Below are positions 1 through 9,758 of a stretch of 64,000 bases of DNA, piece by piece (position 1 is the stretch's first letter; each line of letters opens with the position of its first letter). The DNA is from an uncultured Lachnospiraceae bacterium. Lineage in GTDB: Bacteria; Bacillota; Clostridia; Lachnospirales; Lachnospiraceae. The translations under genes were made by a program, and so were the position numbers. The notes under the pieces are model-generated. The model was not told where the DNA came from. It searched no databases and saw nothing but the letters and a program-made list of their open reading frames with translations. The stretch is from contig CANQBX010000012.1 in NCBI GenBank assembly GCA_947589095.1, positions 1 through 64,000 of the forward strand, written 5' to 3'.

Positions 1-555
1 CAGACCAAGGTGCGGGAGCAGATCGCGCAGAAGCTGGAGCAGCACGATATCGGCCTGCAGGTGATCAACGTGACGATCCAGGATTCGGAACCGCCGACCA
101 CGGAGGTCATGGAAGCCTTCAAGGCGGTGGAAACGGCCCGCCAGGGCAAGGAGACGGCCATCAACGACGCCAACAAGTACCGCAACGAGAAGCTGCCGGA
201 AGCCGAGGCGCAGATCGATAAGATCATGCAGGAGGCCGAGGCACAGAAGACGGAGCGGATCAACGAGGCGAACGCCGAAGTCGCCAAATTCAACGCCATG
301 TACGAGGAGTACGCGAAGAATCCGGAGGTGACCCGCCGAAGGATGTTCTACGAGACCATGGAGGATGTGCTGCCCAGGATGAAGGTCATTATCGACGGTA
401 CGGACGGCACGGAGACGATCCTGCCGCTCGACAGCTTCACGGCGACGGCGGAAGGCACGGACGGCAGCACGGCATCAGGCTCCGGGAATCCGGGCAGCGG
501 GAATAACGCCGCGGCTGACATAACCAGCGGGGAAGCAGCCGGTGGGGCAGAGTAA
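1..555 (+). CDS. hflK: HflK-like SPFH/band-7 membrane protease regulator, C-terminal part (truncated by window start)
   Basis: Open frame from base 1; 'GLQVINVTIQDSEPPTTEVMEAFKAVETARQGKETAINDANKYRNEKLPEAEAQ' is typical of the HflK C-terminal half; hflC lies downstream. Confidence 0.85.
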   Translation, partial: QTKVREQIAQKLEQHDIGLQVINVTIQDSEPPTTEVMEAFKAVETARQGKETAINDANKYRNEKLPEAEAQIDKIMQEAEAQKTERINEANAEVAKFNAMYEEYAKNPEVTRRRMFYETMEDVLPRMKVIIDGTDGTETILPLDSFTATAEGTDGSTASGSGNPGSGNNAAADITSGEAAGGAE

Positions 556-755
556 GCCGACTGCGGATATATGCCGGTTGTGGCGGGCAGCCGATGAGAC
601 GGATCAGACTGGCTGCGGATTTGCTTCGCTGTGCCGGGCCGCAGCCGCAGTAAAGTAAGCCGGCTGCGCATCTGCACCGGTTGTGGCGGGCAGCCGCCGC
701 GGCAGCGGGGCGGTGTGTGACAGCAGAACGATATACATCACCATGGAGGGAGCTT

Positions 756-1088
756 ATGGAAGGAACAGTTCTTGGATTTATCATATGGATGCTTTGTGGT
801 ATGCTGTTTGCCGGAATCGGTATTTTCGCCTTCTTCGCGAAGAAAGCGATGCGCTTCTGGGCGAACGCGGAGATGTTCCCGGTGGAGGATGTGAAGGGGT
901 ATAACCGGGCGGTAGGGAAGTTATGGCTTGTCTACGGTATCGTCTTCATCCTGCTGGGCCTTCCGCTTCTGGCCGGGCAGAATACCCCGCTGATTCTTCT
1001 GGTGACAGTGCCGGGCGCCGTGATAGGAACGATTGTCGTCATGTGCGTCTACACGCTGGTCATTGAGAAGAAATATCGCAGAAAGTGA
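756..1088 (+). CDS. Small membrane protein, DUF3784-like
   Basis: ORF with internal ATG at 756 after a GGAGG-like site; three hydrophobic segments; lies between hflK and hflC. Confidence 0.65.
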   Translation: MEGTVLGFIIWMLCGMLFAGIGIFAFFAKKAMRFWANAEMFPVEDVKGYNRAVGKLWLVYGIVFILLGLPLLAGQNTPLILLVTVPGAVIGTIVVMCVYTLVIEKKYRRK

Positions 1089-1146
1089 AAGGGCTGTAGT
1101 CAGGGAGATTTGATTTGAAATAAAAATTCAGGAAAGGAAGACAGTT

Positions 1147-2016
1147 ATGAAGAAGAGAATTGCGAAGTTTTTGGCAGTTATTATCGTACTTGCGGCGGTC
1201 ATCGGCTTAAGCGGCTCGGTGGTCATCACGAGGGAGAATGAATATAAACTGATCCGCCAGTTCGGACGCGTGGAGCGTATCATTGATACGGCGGGCATTT
1301 CTTTTAAAGTACCGTTCGTGCAGACGGCGGATTCCCTCCCGCGGGAGATTCTGCTTTACGATCTGGCGCCGTCAGACGTCATTACGATGGATAAGAAGAC
1401 CATGCTGACCGACAGTTATGTGCTCTGGCGGATCACGGATCCGCTGAAATTCGCCCAGACGCTGAATTCTTCCGTGACCAATGCGGAGCGCAGAATCGAC
1501 GCCGTAGTCTATAACTCGATCAAAAATGTGATCAGCAGCTTAAGCCAGAACGACGTGATCAGCGGCCGCGACGGCGAACTGTCCGAGGCGATCATGAACA
1601 ACATCGGAACCAGCGTGGATCAGTACGGCATTCATCTGCTGGCCGTGGAGACCAAGAAGCTGGATCTGCCGGCGGACAACAAAGAGGCTGTTTACGAAAG
1701 AATGATCTCCGAGCGCGACAAGATCGCCGCCACTTATACTGCGGAGGGCAAGTCCGAGGCTCAGGTGATCCGCAACACGACGGACCGCGAGATTGCCATC
1801 AATATTTCGAATGCCGAGGCGCAGGCGGCGGCTGTGACGGCTGAGGGCGAGGCGGAGTACATGCGTGTTCTGGAGGCGGCGTACAGCACGCAGGACCGGG
1901 CGGAGTTCTACGCGTTCACGAGATCGCTGGATGCGGCGCGTGCGTCGCTGACCGGCAGCAACAACACGCTGATCCTGCCGGCGGATTCGCCGATCGCGAG
2001 TATCTTTATGCAGTAA
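1147..2016 (+). CDS. hflC: HflC-like SPFH domain protein
   Basis: Signal anchor plus 'GSVVITRENEYKLIRQFGRVERIIDTAGISFKVPFVQ' and 'AEGKSEAQVIRNTTDREIAINISNAEAQAA'. Confidence 0.9.
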   Translation: MKKRIAKFLAVIIVLAAVIGLSGSVVITRENEYKLIRQFGRVERIIDTAGISFKVPFVQTADSLPREILLYDLAPSDVITMDKKTMLTDSYVLWRITDPLKFAQTLNSSVTNAERRIDAVVYNSIKNVISSLSQNDVISGRDGELSEAIMNNIGTSVDQYGIHLLAVETKKLDLPADNKEAVYERMISERDKIAATYTAEGKSEAQVIRNTTDREIAINISNAEAQAAAVTAEGEAEYMRVLEAAYSTQDRAEFYAFTRSLDAARASLTGSNNTLILPADSPIASIFMQ

Positions 2017-2092
2017 CGATGGCTATATATTTGCGGAAAGTGCCGCGATATAAAAGATGTTGGAAAATGTTTTGTATAATGACGTAACTGGG

Positions 2093-2128
2093 AGCGCCGG
2101 GAGGAAGAATGTCCGGCGCTTCTTTTTT
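2093..2128 (+). terminator. Rho-independent terminator downstream of hflC
   Basis: agcgccgg (2093-2100) / ccggcgct (2113-2120) stem followed by tcttttttg. Confidence 0.8.
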
Positions 2129-2547
2129 GCATTTCCATGCAAGCAGAGTTCCGGTGACGTCCTGCTTGCATTCATAGCTGACATAGTATTCCCGGTCTGT
2201 TGGAGGCTGATGGCTGAAATTGCGAAATTACAGGAAAACGGGTGACAGACAGAGAATTCGGTTGTATAATTCTGGTATTATAAGGCAGGAGAGTATTCTA
2301 TCCTTCACGATTACTTCGGACGCGGCGGAAACGATGTGATGAAGCGGATTCGCTGTTTATGGTAAAGACATTTTCTAAAAAAACGTCTATTCTGAAGTGT
2401 GTCGGTAACAGAAAATGAGTTTGCCGTGCTGGGAAAATTCCTCGTATGCGGGTCAGCGGGCGGAGAAAAGTTCCTTGCGGAGTAGCTTTTCCTGCAGGAG
2501 GAATCTCTTGGCAGGCATCAGGCCTGCGAACGGAGGAGGAATTCAGA

Positions 2548-3060
2548 ATGGATATGGTAAGGATCGGTGCATTCCTAAAAGAACTGCGCGTGCAGAGCCG
2601 CATGACCCAGGAGCAGCTTGGAGAGAAGCTGGGTGTGACGAATAAGACCATTTCCCGCTGGGAATGCGGGACGTATCTGCCGCCGGTGGAGATGCTAAAG
2701 GAGCTGAGCGACCTGTACGGGCTTACGATCAATGAGATCATAAGCGGGCAGCGGCTGAATGAGGAGCAGTTCCGCCAGCAGGCGGAGATGAATATCGCGG
2801 ATGCGCTTAAAACCAATGCGTTTACTTTGAAGGAAAGAGTCCGCTATTATAAACGAAAATGGCTGCGGGACCACATTTTCAGGATCGTTCTCTGTGCGGC
2901 CTCATGGATCGTGCTGATCGTTTCGCTTAAACTACAGGGAGTGGACGCGTATCTAATCGGTACGATCGGCGGGCTTCTTGCGGTCATTTTCTATGTGTAT
3001 CTGAATAACCAGATGATGCGGTATGTGGAAAATCGGGCTTATGACGGAAGTGGAAAATGA
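2548..3060 (+). CDS. XRE-family HTH regulator with C-terminal membrane segments
   Basis: 'IGAFLKELRVQSRMTQEQLGEKLGVTNKTISRWECGTYLPP' HTH_3 motif; GGAGGA RBS before ATG 2548. Confidence 0.85.
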   Translation: MDMVRIGAFLKELRVQSRMTQEQLGEKLGVTNKTISRWECGTYLPPVEMLKELSDLYGLTINEIISGQRLNEEQFRQQAEMNIADALKTNAFTLKERVRYYKRKWLRDHIFRIVLCAASWIVLIVSLKLQGVDAYLIGTIGGLLAVIFYVYLNNQMMRYVENRAYDGSGK

Positions 3061-3226
3061 AAAAGATGCTGAAGCGGAAAGATGTTAAGCCGGAAAGCTT
3101 ATGAAGAGAAAATGCGGTCCCGGCGATTGTGCTTTTGACCGGATTATGATATGATAAACGGCGCAGAGAAGAACTGCGATGATGCGGCCGGTGAGATGCG
3201 AACCGGCAGGCAGGAGGAATTACAGT

Positions 3227-4084
3227 ATGAAGATAAGAGATATTCTGGCGCAGGAGCGGCCGACGCTCTCCTTTGAGGTGTTCCCGCCCAAGACGGCGGA
3301 TAAGTATGAGAATGTGGAAGCGGCGGCGAAGGAGATCGCTCTTCTGAAGCCGGATTTTATGAGCGTGACCTATGGGGCGGGCGGCGGAACCAGGCGGTAT
3401 ACGATCGATATCGCGGATAAGCTGAACAATGAATACCATGTGCCGACGCTGGCCCATTTGACCTGCGTTTCTTCCACGCGGGAGCGCGTCCACGAGATCA
3501 TGGACGAGCTGAAGGAGCGCGGGATCGAAAATATCCTGGCGCTGCGCGGGGACATTCCCCAGGACGGACATGTGGAGAAGGACTTTAAGTATGCGTCGGA
3601 GCTGATCCGGGAGATCAAGGCCAGCGGCGATTTCTGCATCGGCGCGGCCTGCTATCCGGAGGGGCATGTGGAGTCGGTGAATAAGACGGCGGACATCGGA
3701 TTCTTAAAGGAGAAGGTGGAGGCCGGCTGCGATTTTGTGACGACGCAGATGTTTTTTGATAATAATATTATGTATAATTTCCTCTATCGGATCCGGGAGC
3801 GGGGGATCACAATCCCGGTGGTGGCGGGGATCATGCCGGTGACCCATGCGAAGCAGGTTGCCAATATCTGCCGGATGTCGGGAACATATCTGCCGGCCCG
3901 GTTCAAGGCGCTGGTGGACCGTTTCGGCGATCGGCCGGCGGCCATGAAGCAGGCCGGAATCGCCTACGCGACGGACCAGATCATCGATCTGATCGCCAAC
4001 GGAGTGGATCACATTCATGTGTATTCGATGAATCATCCGGATGTGGCGGCGAAGATTCGTGAGAATCTGTCGGAGATATTGTGA
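3227..4084 (+). CDS. metF: Methylenetetrahydrofolate reductase
   Basis: 'PTLSFEVFPPKTADKYENV', 'PDFMSVTYGAGGGTR', 'FVTTQMFFDNNIMYNFLYRIRERGITIPVVAGIMPV'. Confidence 0.92.
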   Translation: MKIRDILAQERPTLSFEVFPPKTADKYENVEAAAKEIALLKPDFMSVTYGAGGGTRRYTIDIADKLNNEYHVPTLAHLTCVSSTRERVHEIMDELKERGIENILALRGDIPQDGHVEKDFKYASELIREIKASGDFCIGAACYPEGHVESVNKTADIGFLKEKVEAGCDFVTTQMFFDNNIMYNFLYRIRERGITIPVVAGIMPVTHAKQVANICRMSGTYLPARFKALVDRFGDRPAAMKQAGIAYATDQIIDLIANGVDHIHVYSMNHPDVAAKIRENLSEIL

Positions 4085-4336
4085 GGGCTTACGGCTGGAA
4101 TGCTGCTTGAGGTCGGTAGAATAGAAGTGTGGATTAGGCGTTCTTGCGGCGGAAAACCGTATAGGAGACGGATGAAAGATCTGTCGATGGGATGGAATGT
4201 GGAAGAACAAGTCAGAATGGTCCAAGGAAGAGCCAGACAGAATAACCCGTCTGTGTATAAAACATGCCGGAGTGGCAGTTAATCATAAGTGGTATGGATT
4301 TTTTCTGTAGATTGTAGAGGCAGTGAGGAATTGATC

Positions 4337-4975
4337 ATGGATATCGATTACAGGGAGACGCTTCGATATCTCGGTTATAAGAATCAGGCGGCGGACGACG
4401 CGGTTCTGGCGCTGGTCCGTCAGTGCTGGGCGGAACTTGACCGCACGGCGTCGCCGCGGTCATTCTGGCGGGAGTATCCGCTGACAGTGGCTGGAGGTGA
4501 GATCGACGCCTGTGTATTTCAGACCAGGAGCCGGGCGCTTGGCAGAAATCTTCGCGGATGCGAGAGGATCCTTGTGTTCGCGGCTTCGCTGGGGGCAGGA
4601 GTGGATCTGCTGATCCAGCGATATGAGAAGCTGCAGATGAGCAAGGCGGTGGTGATGCAGGCCGCCGCTGCTGCGTATCTGGAGCAGTACTGCGACAGCG
4701 TCAATGAAGAGATTCGGCAGCGGTATGAGGCGAATGGGTGGTACCTGCGGCCAAGATTTTCTCCCGGGTACGGGGATTTCTCACTGGAGTGTCAGACGGC
4801 GATCGTGGCTGCGCTGGAGGCCGGAAAACGCGTGGGGATCACGCTGACGGACAGCCTTCTGATGGCGCCGTCCAAGTCGGTGACAGCGGTGATCGGAGTC
4901 GGGCGGACGCCGCTTGCGTGTGAAGTGAAGGGCTGCGAGGCCTGCGGGAAGACGGACTGTGAGTTTAGGAGATGA
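4337..4975 (+). CDS. Stand-alone vitamin B12-dependent methionine synthase activation-domain protein
   Basis: 'RFSPGYGDFSLECQTAIVAALEAGKRVGITLTDSLLMAPSKSVTAVIGVGR' matches the MetH reactivation-domain signature; located between metF and metH. Confidence 0.85.
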   Translation: MDIDYRETLRYLGYKNQAADDAVLALVRQCWAELDRTASPRSFWREYPLTVAGGEIDACVFQTRSRALGRNLRGCERILVFAASLGAGVDLLIQRYEKLQMSKAVVMQAAAAAYLEQYCDSVNEEIRQRYEANGWYLRPRFSPGYGDFSLECQTAIVAALEAGKRVGITLTDSLLMAPSKSVTAVIGVGRTPLACEVKGCEACGKTDCEFRR

Positions 4976-5202
4976 CAGTCTTTTAAGAGTGCTGGGACGA
5001 TATTAAAGCAGGACTGCGGCGATGTCGCGGCGAGAAATTGAAAATACAGACCAAGGATGAAGATTGCGAATGAACATCCGGATAAATTCAAGCAGAAAAG
5101 GAATACGGATGTTGAATATAGAAGACAGAAAATTGCATGGGCGCCTGTGCAGCGGAGAAATGTAGGAACGTCCGGATATGGATTTGCGGAGGAATATGAT
5201 TT

Positions 5203-7905
5203 ATGGGTATCTTGGAGACAATCAGAAAGCGGAAACTGTTTTTTGACGGCGGCATGGGGAGCCTTCTTGTGGCGAAAGGCCTGCAGCCGGGAGAACTGCC
5301 GGAGACCTGGAATGTGACGCATCCGGAGGTGCTGCAGGAGATCCATCTGCAGTATCTGCGGGCCGGAAGCGACGAGATCACGACGAATACATTTGGGGCT
5401 AACGGGCTGAAGTTTGGAAGCGACGGGGAGTTTTCGTTAAAGCGCCTTGTGACAGCCGCGGTGGAGAACGCGAAGATCGCCAGAGAGCGGTTCGCGGAGG
5501 AGCGGAGAGCGTTGGCCGATGGAATGCCTGCCGATGCGACGGAAACTGTGGAATGTCCGGCGGCTATACAGATGGCGGAGAATTTAACAGACGGTGCGGC
5601 AAAGGCGGTATGGAATTCGCCGGGCAGCGCAGCAAAGGCGGCTGGTAACCCGGTAAGTGATGCAGTAGGATCGGAACACTGCGCGTACATCGGTCTTGAT
5701 CTGGGACCCACCGGCAAGCTCTTAAAGCCGCTCGGCGACCTGGCTTTCGAGGATGCCTATAAACTGTATAAAGAGGTTGTAATCTACGGCGCGGAGGCAG
5801 GCGCTGATTTCGTGCTGGTAGAGACCATGAGCGACGGCTACGAGGCCAAGGCTGCGATCCTGGCGGCGAAGGAGAACTGCGATCTGCCCGTATGCGCGAC
5901 GATGATCTTTGATAAGAAGGGAAAGCTTCTGACCGGCGGCGACGTGGCTTCCACGGTGGCCCTGCTGGAAGGGCTTGGCGTGTCCATGCTGGGCGTCAAC
6001 TGCGGCCTGGGGCCGGTGCAGATGAAGGAGATTCTGAAGGAGATCCTTAAAGTGGCGTCGGTGCCGGTGATCGTGAATCCCAACGCCGGACTGCCGAGAA
6101 CCGAGAATGGAAAGACGGTCTACGATATCGACGCGGATGAATTTGCCGGCGTCATGGAAGAGATCGCCGATATGGGCGCCAACGCGCTGGGCGGATGCTG
6201 CGGGACCACACCGGAGCATATCGCGAAGATGACGGCGTTGTGCCGGAATAAGAAGCAGATACTGCCGGAAGAGAAGAACCGGACGGTCATTTCTTCCTAC
6301 GCCCAGGCGGTGGAGATCGGACAGTCTCCGGTGCTGATCGGCGAGCGGATCAATCCGACGGGCAAATCGAAGTTCAAGCAGGCCCTGCGCGATCACGATA
6401 TCGAATACATCCTGCGGGAGGGCGTGACCCAGCAGGATCACGGCGCTCATGTGCTGGATGTCAATGTGGGCCTGCCGGAGATCGACGAGCCGTCCATGAT
6501 GGAGGAAGTGGTCCGCGAGCTGCAGAGCGTCATCGACCTGCCACTGCAGATCGATACGTCGAATATCGAAGCAATGGAGCGGGCGTTGCGGATCTATAAC
6601 GGCAAGGCGCTGATCAATTCGGTCAACGGCAAAGAGGAATCCATGCGGGCGGTCTTCCCTCTGGTGAAGAAATATGGCGGCGTGGTGGTGGCGCTGACGC
6701 TGGATGAATCCGGCATCCCGGAGACGGCGGACGGCCGGATCGGGATCGCGAAGAAGATCTACCGGGTGGCGGCGGAGTATGGGATCGCGAAGAAGGATAT
6801 CCTGATCGACGCCTTATGTCTGACGGTCAGTTCCGACAGCAAAGGAGCGCTTACGACCCTGGAGACGCTCCGGCGCGTGCGGGACGAGCTTCACGGGAAG
6901 ACCGTGCTGGGCGTGTCTAACATTTCCTTCGGCCTGCCCCAGAGGGAGATCATTAACGCTTCATTTTTCACGATGGCGATGCAGAACGGGCTGAATGCGG
7001 CCATTATCAATCCGAATTCCGAGGCGATGATGCGGGCGTATTACAGCTTTAAGGCGCTGGCGGATCTGGATCCTCAGTGCGGGGAATATATTTCCGTGTA
7101 CAGCGGACAGACGGCGACGCTGGGACAGTCTGCAGCGGTGGGAAGCAGCGCGGGCTCCCTGACAGGAACCGGTAAGGCAGCAGGGGCCGGGGCGTCGGGC
7201 ACGGCAGCCGGGCGTGCGGCTGGTTCCGCAGGCGGAACGGAAGGTGCGAAATCACTCGGAGGCAGCGGAACTGCAGACGGAGAATTGGCTCGCTGCATTC
7301 TCCGCGGTCTGAAAGAACAGGCACAGGCGGCAGTGCGGGAGCTTCTTGCGCAGCGCGATTCGCTTGCGATCATCAATGGGGAGATGATCCCGGCTCTGGA
7401 CCAGGTGGGCAAGGGCTTTGAGAAAGGTACCGTATTCCTGCCGCAGCTTCTGATGAGCGCGGAAGCCGCCAAAGCGGCCTTCGAGGTCATCAAGGAACAT
7501 ATGAGCCGCAGCGGCGAGACGCGGGAGAAGAAAGGAAAGATCATCCTTGCGACTGTGAAGGGAGATATCCACGATATCGGTAAGAACATCGTGAAGGTGC
7601 TCCTTGAGAATTACGACTATGAAGTGATCGACCTGGGCAAGGATGTTCCGCCGGAGATGGTGACCGCAGCCGCGGCGGAGCATCATGCACCGCTGGTAGG
7701 CTTAAGCGCCCTGATGACAACCACGGTCCCGGCCATGGAGGAGACGATCCGGCTTCTCCGCCGGGAGACGCCCTGGGTAAAGATCATGGTGGGAGGCGCT
7801 GTTCTGACGGAAGAGTATGCAGAAACCATCGGCGCGGACCGGTACTGTAAGGACGCAATGGCGTCGGTGAATTATGCAGAGGAGATTTTTGCGGGACAAG
7901 GCTGA
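5203..7905 (+). CDS. metH: Cobalamin-dependent methionine synthase (Hcy, pterin-binding, Cap and B12-binding domains; no activation domain)
   Basis: 'FDGGMGSLL', 'GGCCGTTPEHI', 'LIGERINPTGKSKFKQAL', B12 motif 'GDIHDIGKNIV'. Confidence 0.93.
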   Translation: MGILETIRKRKLFFDGGMGSLLVAKGLQPGELPETWNVTHPEVLQEIHLQYLRAGSDEITTNTFGANGLKFGSDGEFSLKRLVTAAVENAKIARERFAEERRALADGMPADATETVECPAAIQMAENLTDGAAKAVWNSPGSAAKAAGNPVSDAVGSEHCAYIGLDLGPTGKLLKPLGDLAFEDAYKLYKEVVIYGAEAGADFVLVETMSDGYEAKAAILAAKENCDLPVCATMIFDKKGKLLTGGDVASTVALLEGLGVSMLGVNCGLGPVQMKEILKEILKVASVPVIVNPNAGLPRTENGKTVYDIDADEFAGVMEEIADMGANALGGCCGTTPEHIAKMTALCRNKKQILPEEKNRTVISSYAQAVEIGQSPVLIGERINPTGKSKFKQALRDHDIEYILREGVTQQDHGAHVLDVNVGLPEIDEPSMMEEVVRELQSVIDLPLQIDTSNIEAMERALRIYNGKALINSVNGKEESMRAVFPLVKKYGGVVVALTLDESGIPETADGRIGIAKKIYRVAAEYGIAKKDILIDALCLTVSSDSKGALTTLETLRRVRDELHGKTVLGVSNISFGLPQREIINASFFTMAMQNGLNAAIINPNSEAMMRAYYSFKALADLDPQCGEYISVYSGQTATLGQSAAVGSSAGSLTGTGKAAGAGASGTAAGRAAGSAGGTEGAKSLGGSGTADGELARCILRGLKEQAQAAVRELLAQRDSLAIINGEMIPALDQVGKGFEKGTVFLPQLLMSAEAAKAAFEVIKEHMSRSGETREKKGKIILATVKGDIHDIGKNIVKVLLENYDYEVIDLGKDVPPEMVTAAAAEHHAPLVGLSALMTTTVPAMEETIRLLRRETPWVKIMVGGAVLTEEYAETIGADRYCKDAMASVNYAEEIFAGQG

Positions 7906-7930
7906 CCGGCTTAGGCCGGTTCAGCCTTGT
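7896..7930. terminator. Bidirectional hairpin shared by convergent metH and histidine kinase genes
   Basis: acaaggctgaccggc / gccggttcagccttgt inverted repeat (one bulge); contains both stop codons. Confidence 0.7.
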
Positions 7931-9755
7931 TTCCCTGCGGGCGGAGCGTCGGTGACGCCTTGCCTGTATTCTCCGGCGTTTTGGGAACAGAGAAGCTGAT
8001 ACAGGTTCCCTGCCCGCGGATACTTATGACCGAGAGGCCCGGGTTGCCAGGGTAAGAGAGAATGAGCCTGCGGTGGATGTTCTTCACGCCGATGCGCGAA
8101 TTGGAGCCGGGTTCTTCGCGGTCGAGAGAAGCGCGCAGGTTGTAAAGAGTTTTCTTATCCATGCCGGAGCCGGTGTCGAGTATGTGGATGCGCAGACAGT
8201 CTTCGCGGTTCAGGATTTTTATTCGTATAATGCAGCGATCCTCCGGTCCGGAAATGCTGTACCGGATGCTGTTTTCAACGAGAGGCTGGAAGAGGAGCCG
8301 CAGAACAGAGTATTTTTTGCATTCTTCATCATAATCCCATAAAAGGGAGATCTGCCCCGGATAATGAAATTTCTGGATCTCAAAGTATTCTTTGCAGGCC
8401 TGGATCTCTTCGCCCAATGGGACGGGAGTGGAGGAGTCCTCCAGGGCATATCGCAGGATATCCGACAGATAATGGATCAGCTGGCTTGCCGCGGCCTGAT
8501 ACCCTTCTTTCTTGATGATCTCCATATCGATCGACTGCAGCGTATTAAAGAAAAAGTGCGGATTGATCTGAAGCTGCAGAGCCATCAGATCGCTTTTTGT
8601 TTTCTTAAGCTCGGATTCCCGGATCTGAAGCGTCAGCATATTATTCCGGATGAAGGTCTGGATTACCTGATTCAGGATCAGATTGTATTCGTCCAGTTCC
8701 CGTTTGTTCTCCAGAATAGTCGAATCGGCCTGATACGTCCCTCTTTCAACGTTGCTGAATATATCAAGCAGGCGTTCGATCTGATTAAAACTCCTGTTTG
8801 TCATGTAGAGGCTGAACAGAAGGCAGAACACCGCGGCGGTAATAACCCCGATGATGACGCAGTAAATGATTTGATACAGGAGCTGGTAGATATCCCTGCG
8901 TGGGACAAGGGAGAGAAAATGCAGGTTCAGCTTTCCGAGCGTGCAGTCGGTCAGAATATAGGCGTCGCCCCTGTAATGGACCGTGCCGGAGACTCCCCGG
9001 CTTTTTTGGCTGCCAAAGGTAAGCTGGGAAAGGATATCCCTATCGGGATCAAACTGCATAGACTGGGCATTCGGATTGGCAAAGAGGAGCTGTCCGGATG
9101 AATCCGTCACGATGATCGCCTCGTTCGGATAGTTCTCAATGGAAGAAAGCTTCTCGGAAAGCGTCTGAATATTTAGGTTCGTTACAAGGACCCCGTCATA
9201 ATATTTGATCCTTCGGAAGAGGGTGACAGCCGTATGCTCCGATTCAAATTCATAATTGGAGAAGGAGCGCTTCTCAACCCAGCTTGTTACCCCGGGATCC
9301 TGCTGCAGATAACTGTCCAGCCAGCCGGTATCGGTGGCGGAACGAATCGTCTGAACGTCTTTGTTGGTCTGATAAAACATATCATGGTTATTCGCCAGAT
9401 AGATATATATGGATTCCACATTGTTAAAATTGGTAACCGAGTTTTCCAGGATCGAGGAGATCAGGTCTTTGGCGATGTATTCCTTGTAGTCGAGCGATTT
9501 CTGATTCAGGATCTTATGAAGCGAACCGGAAACAGCTGTGCTGTTGTTAAAGATCGCGGCAAGGCCGTCGCTCTGGGACATGATCTCATTAATCAGTTCC
9601 GAACCGATGAGAAACGTACTTTCTGATTTTTGGTTAATATCCCGGCGGATACGGATAAATGAATAAATTGACAGAATAATCCCCATGATAAGAACGGGAA
9701 GGGAAAAAACAAGAAAATACTGAAAAAACTTGCGGAAGAAATATCTTCGTTTCAT
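7911..9755 (-). CDS. YesM-family sensor histidine kinase
   Basis: Two TM segments, 'LQLQINPHFFFNTLQSIDMEI' (His_kinase), 'LRLLFQPLVENSIRYSI' and HATPase motifs. Confidence 0.9.
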   Translation of the reverse strand: MKRRYFFRKFFQYFLVFSLPVLIMGIILSIYSFIRIRRDINQKSESTFLIGSELINEIMSQSDGLAAIFNNSTAVSGSLHKILNQKSLDYKEYIAKDLISSILENSVTNFNNVESIYIYLANNHDMFYQTNKDVQTIRSATDTGWLDSYLQQDPGVTSWVEKRSFSNYEFESEHTAVTLFRRIKYYDGVLVTNLNIQTLSEKLSSIENYPNEAIIVTDSSGQLLFANPNAQSMQFDPDRDILSQLTFGSQKSRGVSGTVHYRGDAYILTDCTLGKLNLHFLSLVPRRDIYQLLYQIIYCVIIGVITAAVFCLLFSLYMTNRSFNQIERLLDIFSNVERGTYQADSTILENKRELDEYNLILNQVIQTFIRNNMLTLQIRESELKKTKSDLMALQLQINPHFFFNTLQSIDMEIIKKEGYQAAASQLIHYLSDILRYALEDSSTPVPLGEEIQACKEYFEIQKFHYPGQISLLWDYDEECKKYSVLRLLFQPLVENSIRYSISGPEDRCIIRIKILNREDCLRIHILDTGSGMDKKTLYNLRASLDREEPGSNSRIGVKNIHRRLILSYPGNPGLSVISIRGQGTCISFSVPKTPENTGKASPTLRPQGNKAEPA

Positions 9756-9758
9756 GGT

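Noticed and set aside
3061-3226. Possible SAM or cobalamin riboswitch upstream of metF/metH
   Set aside because: Could not identify conserved riboswitch core motifs by eye; a cmscan would be decisive.
5057-5317. 86-aa ORF upstream of metH
   Set aside because: Overlaps the metH start in another frame and has no domain signature.
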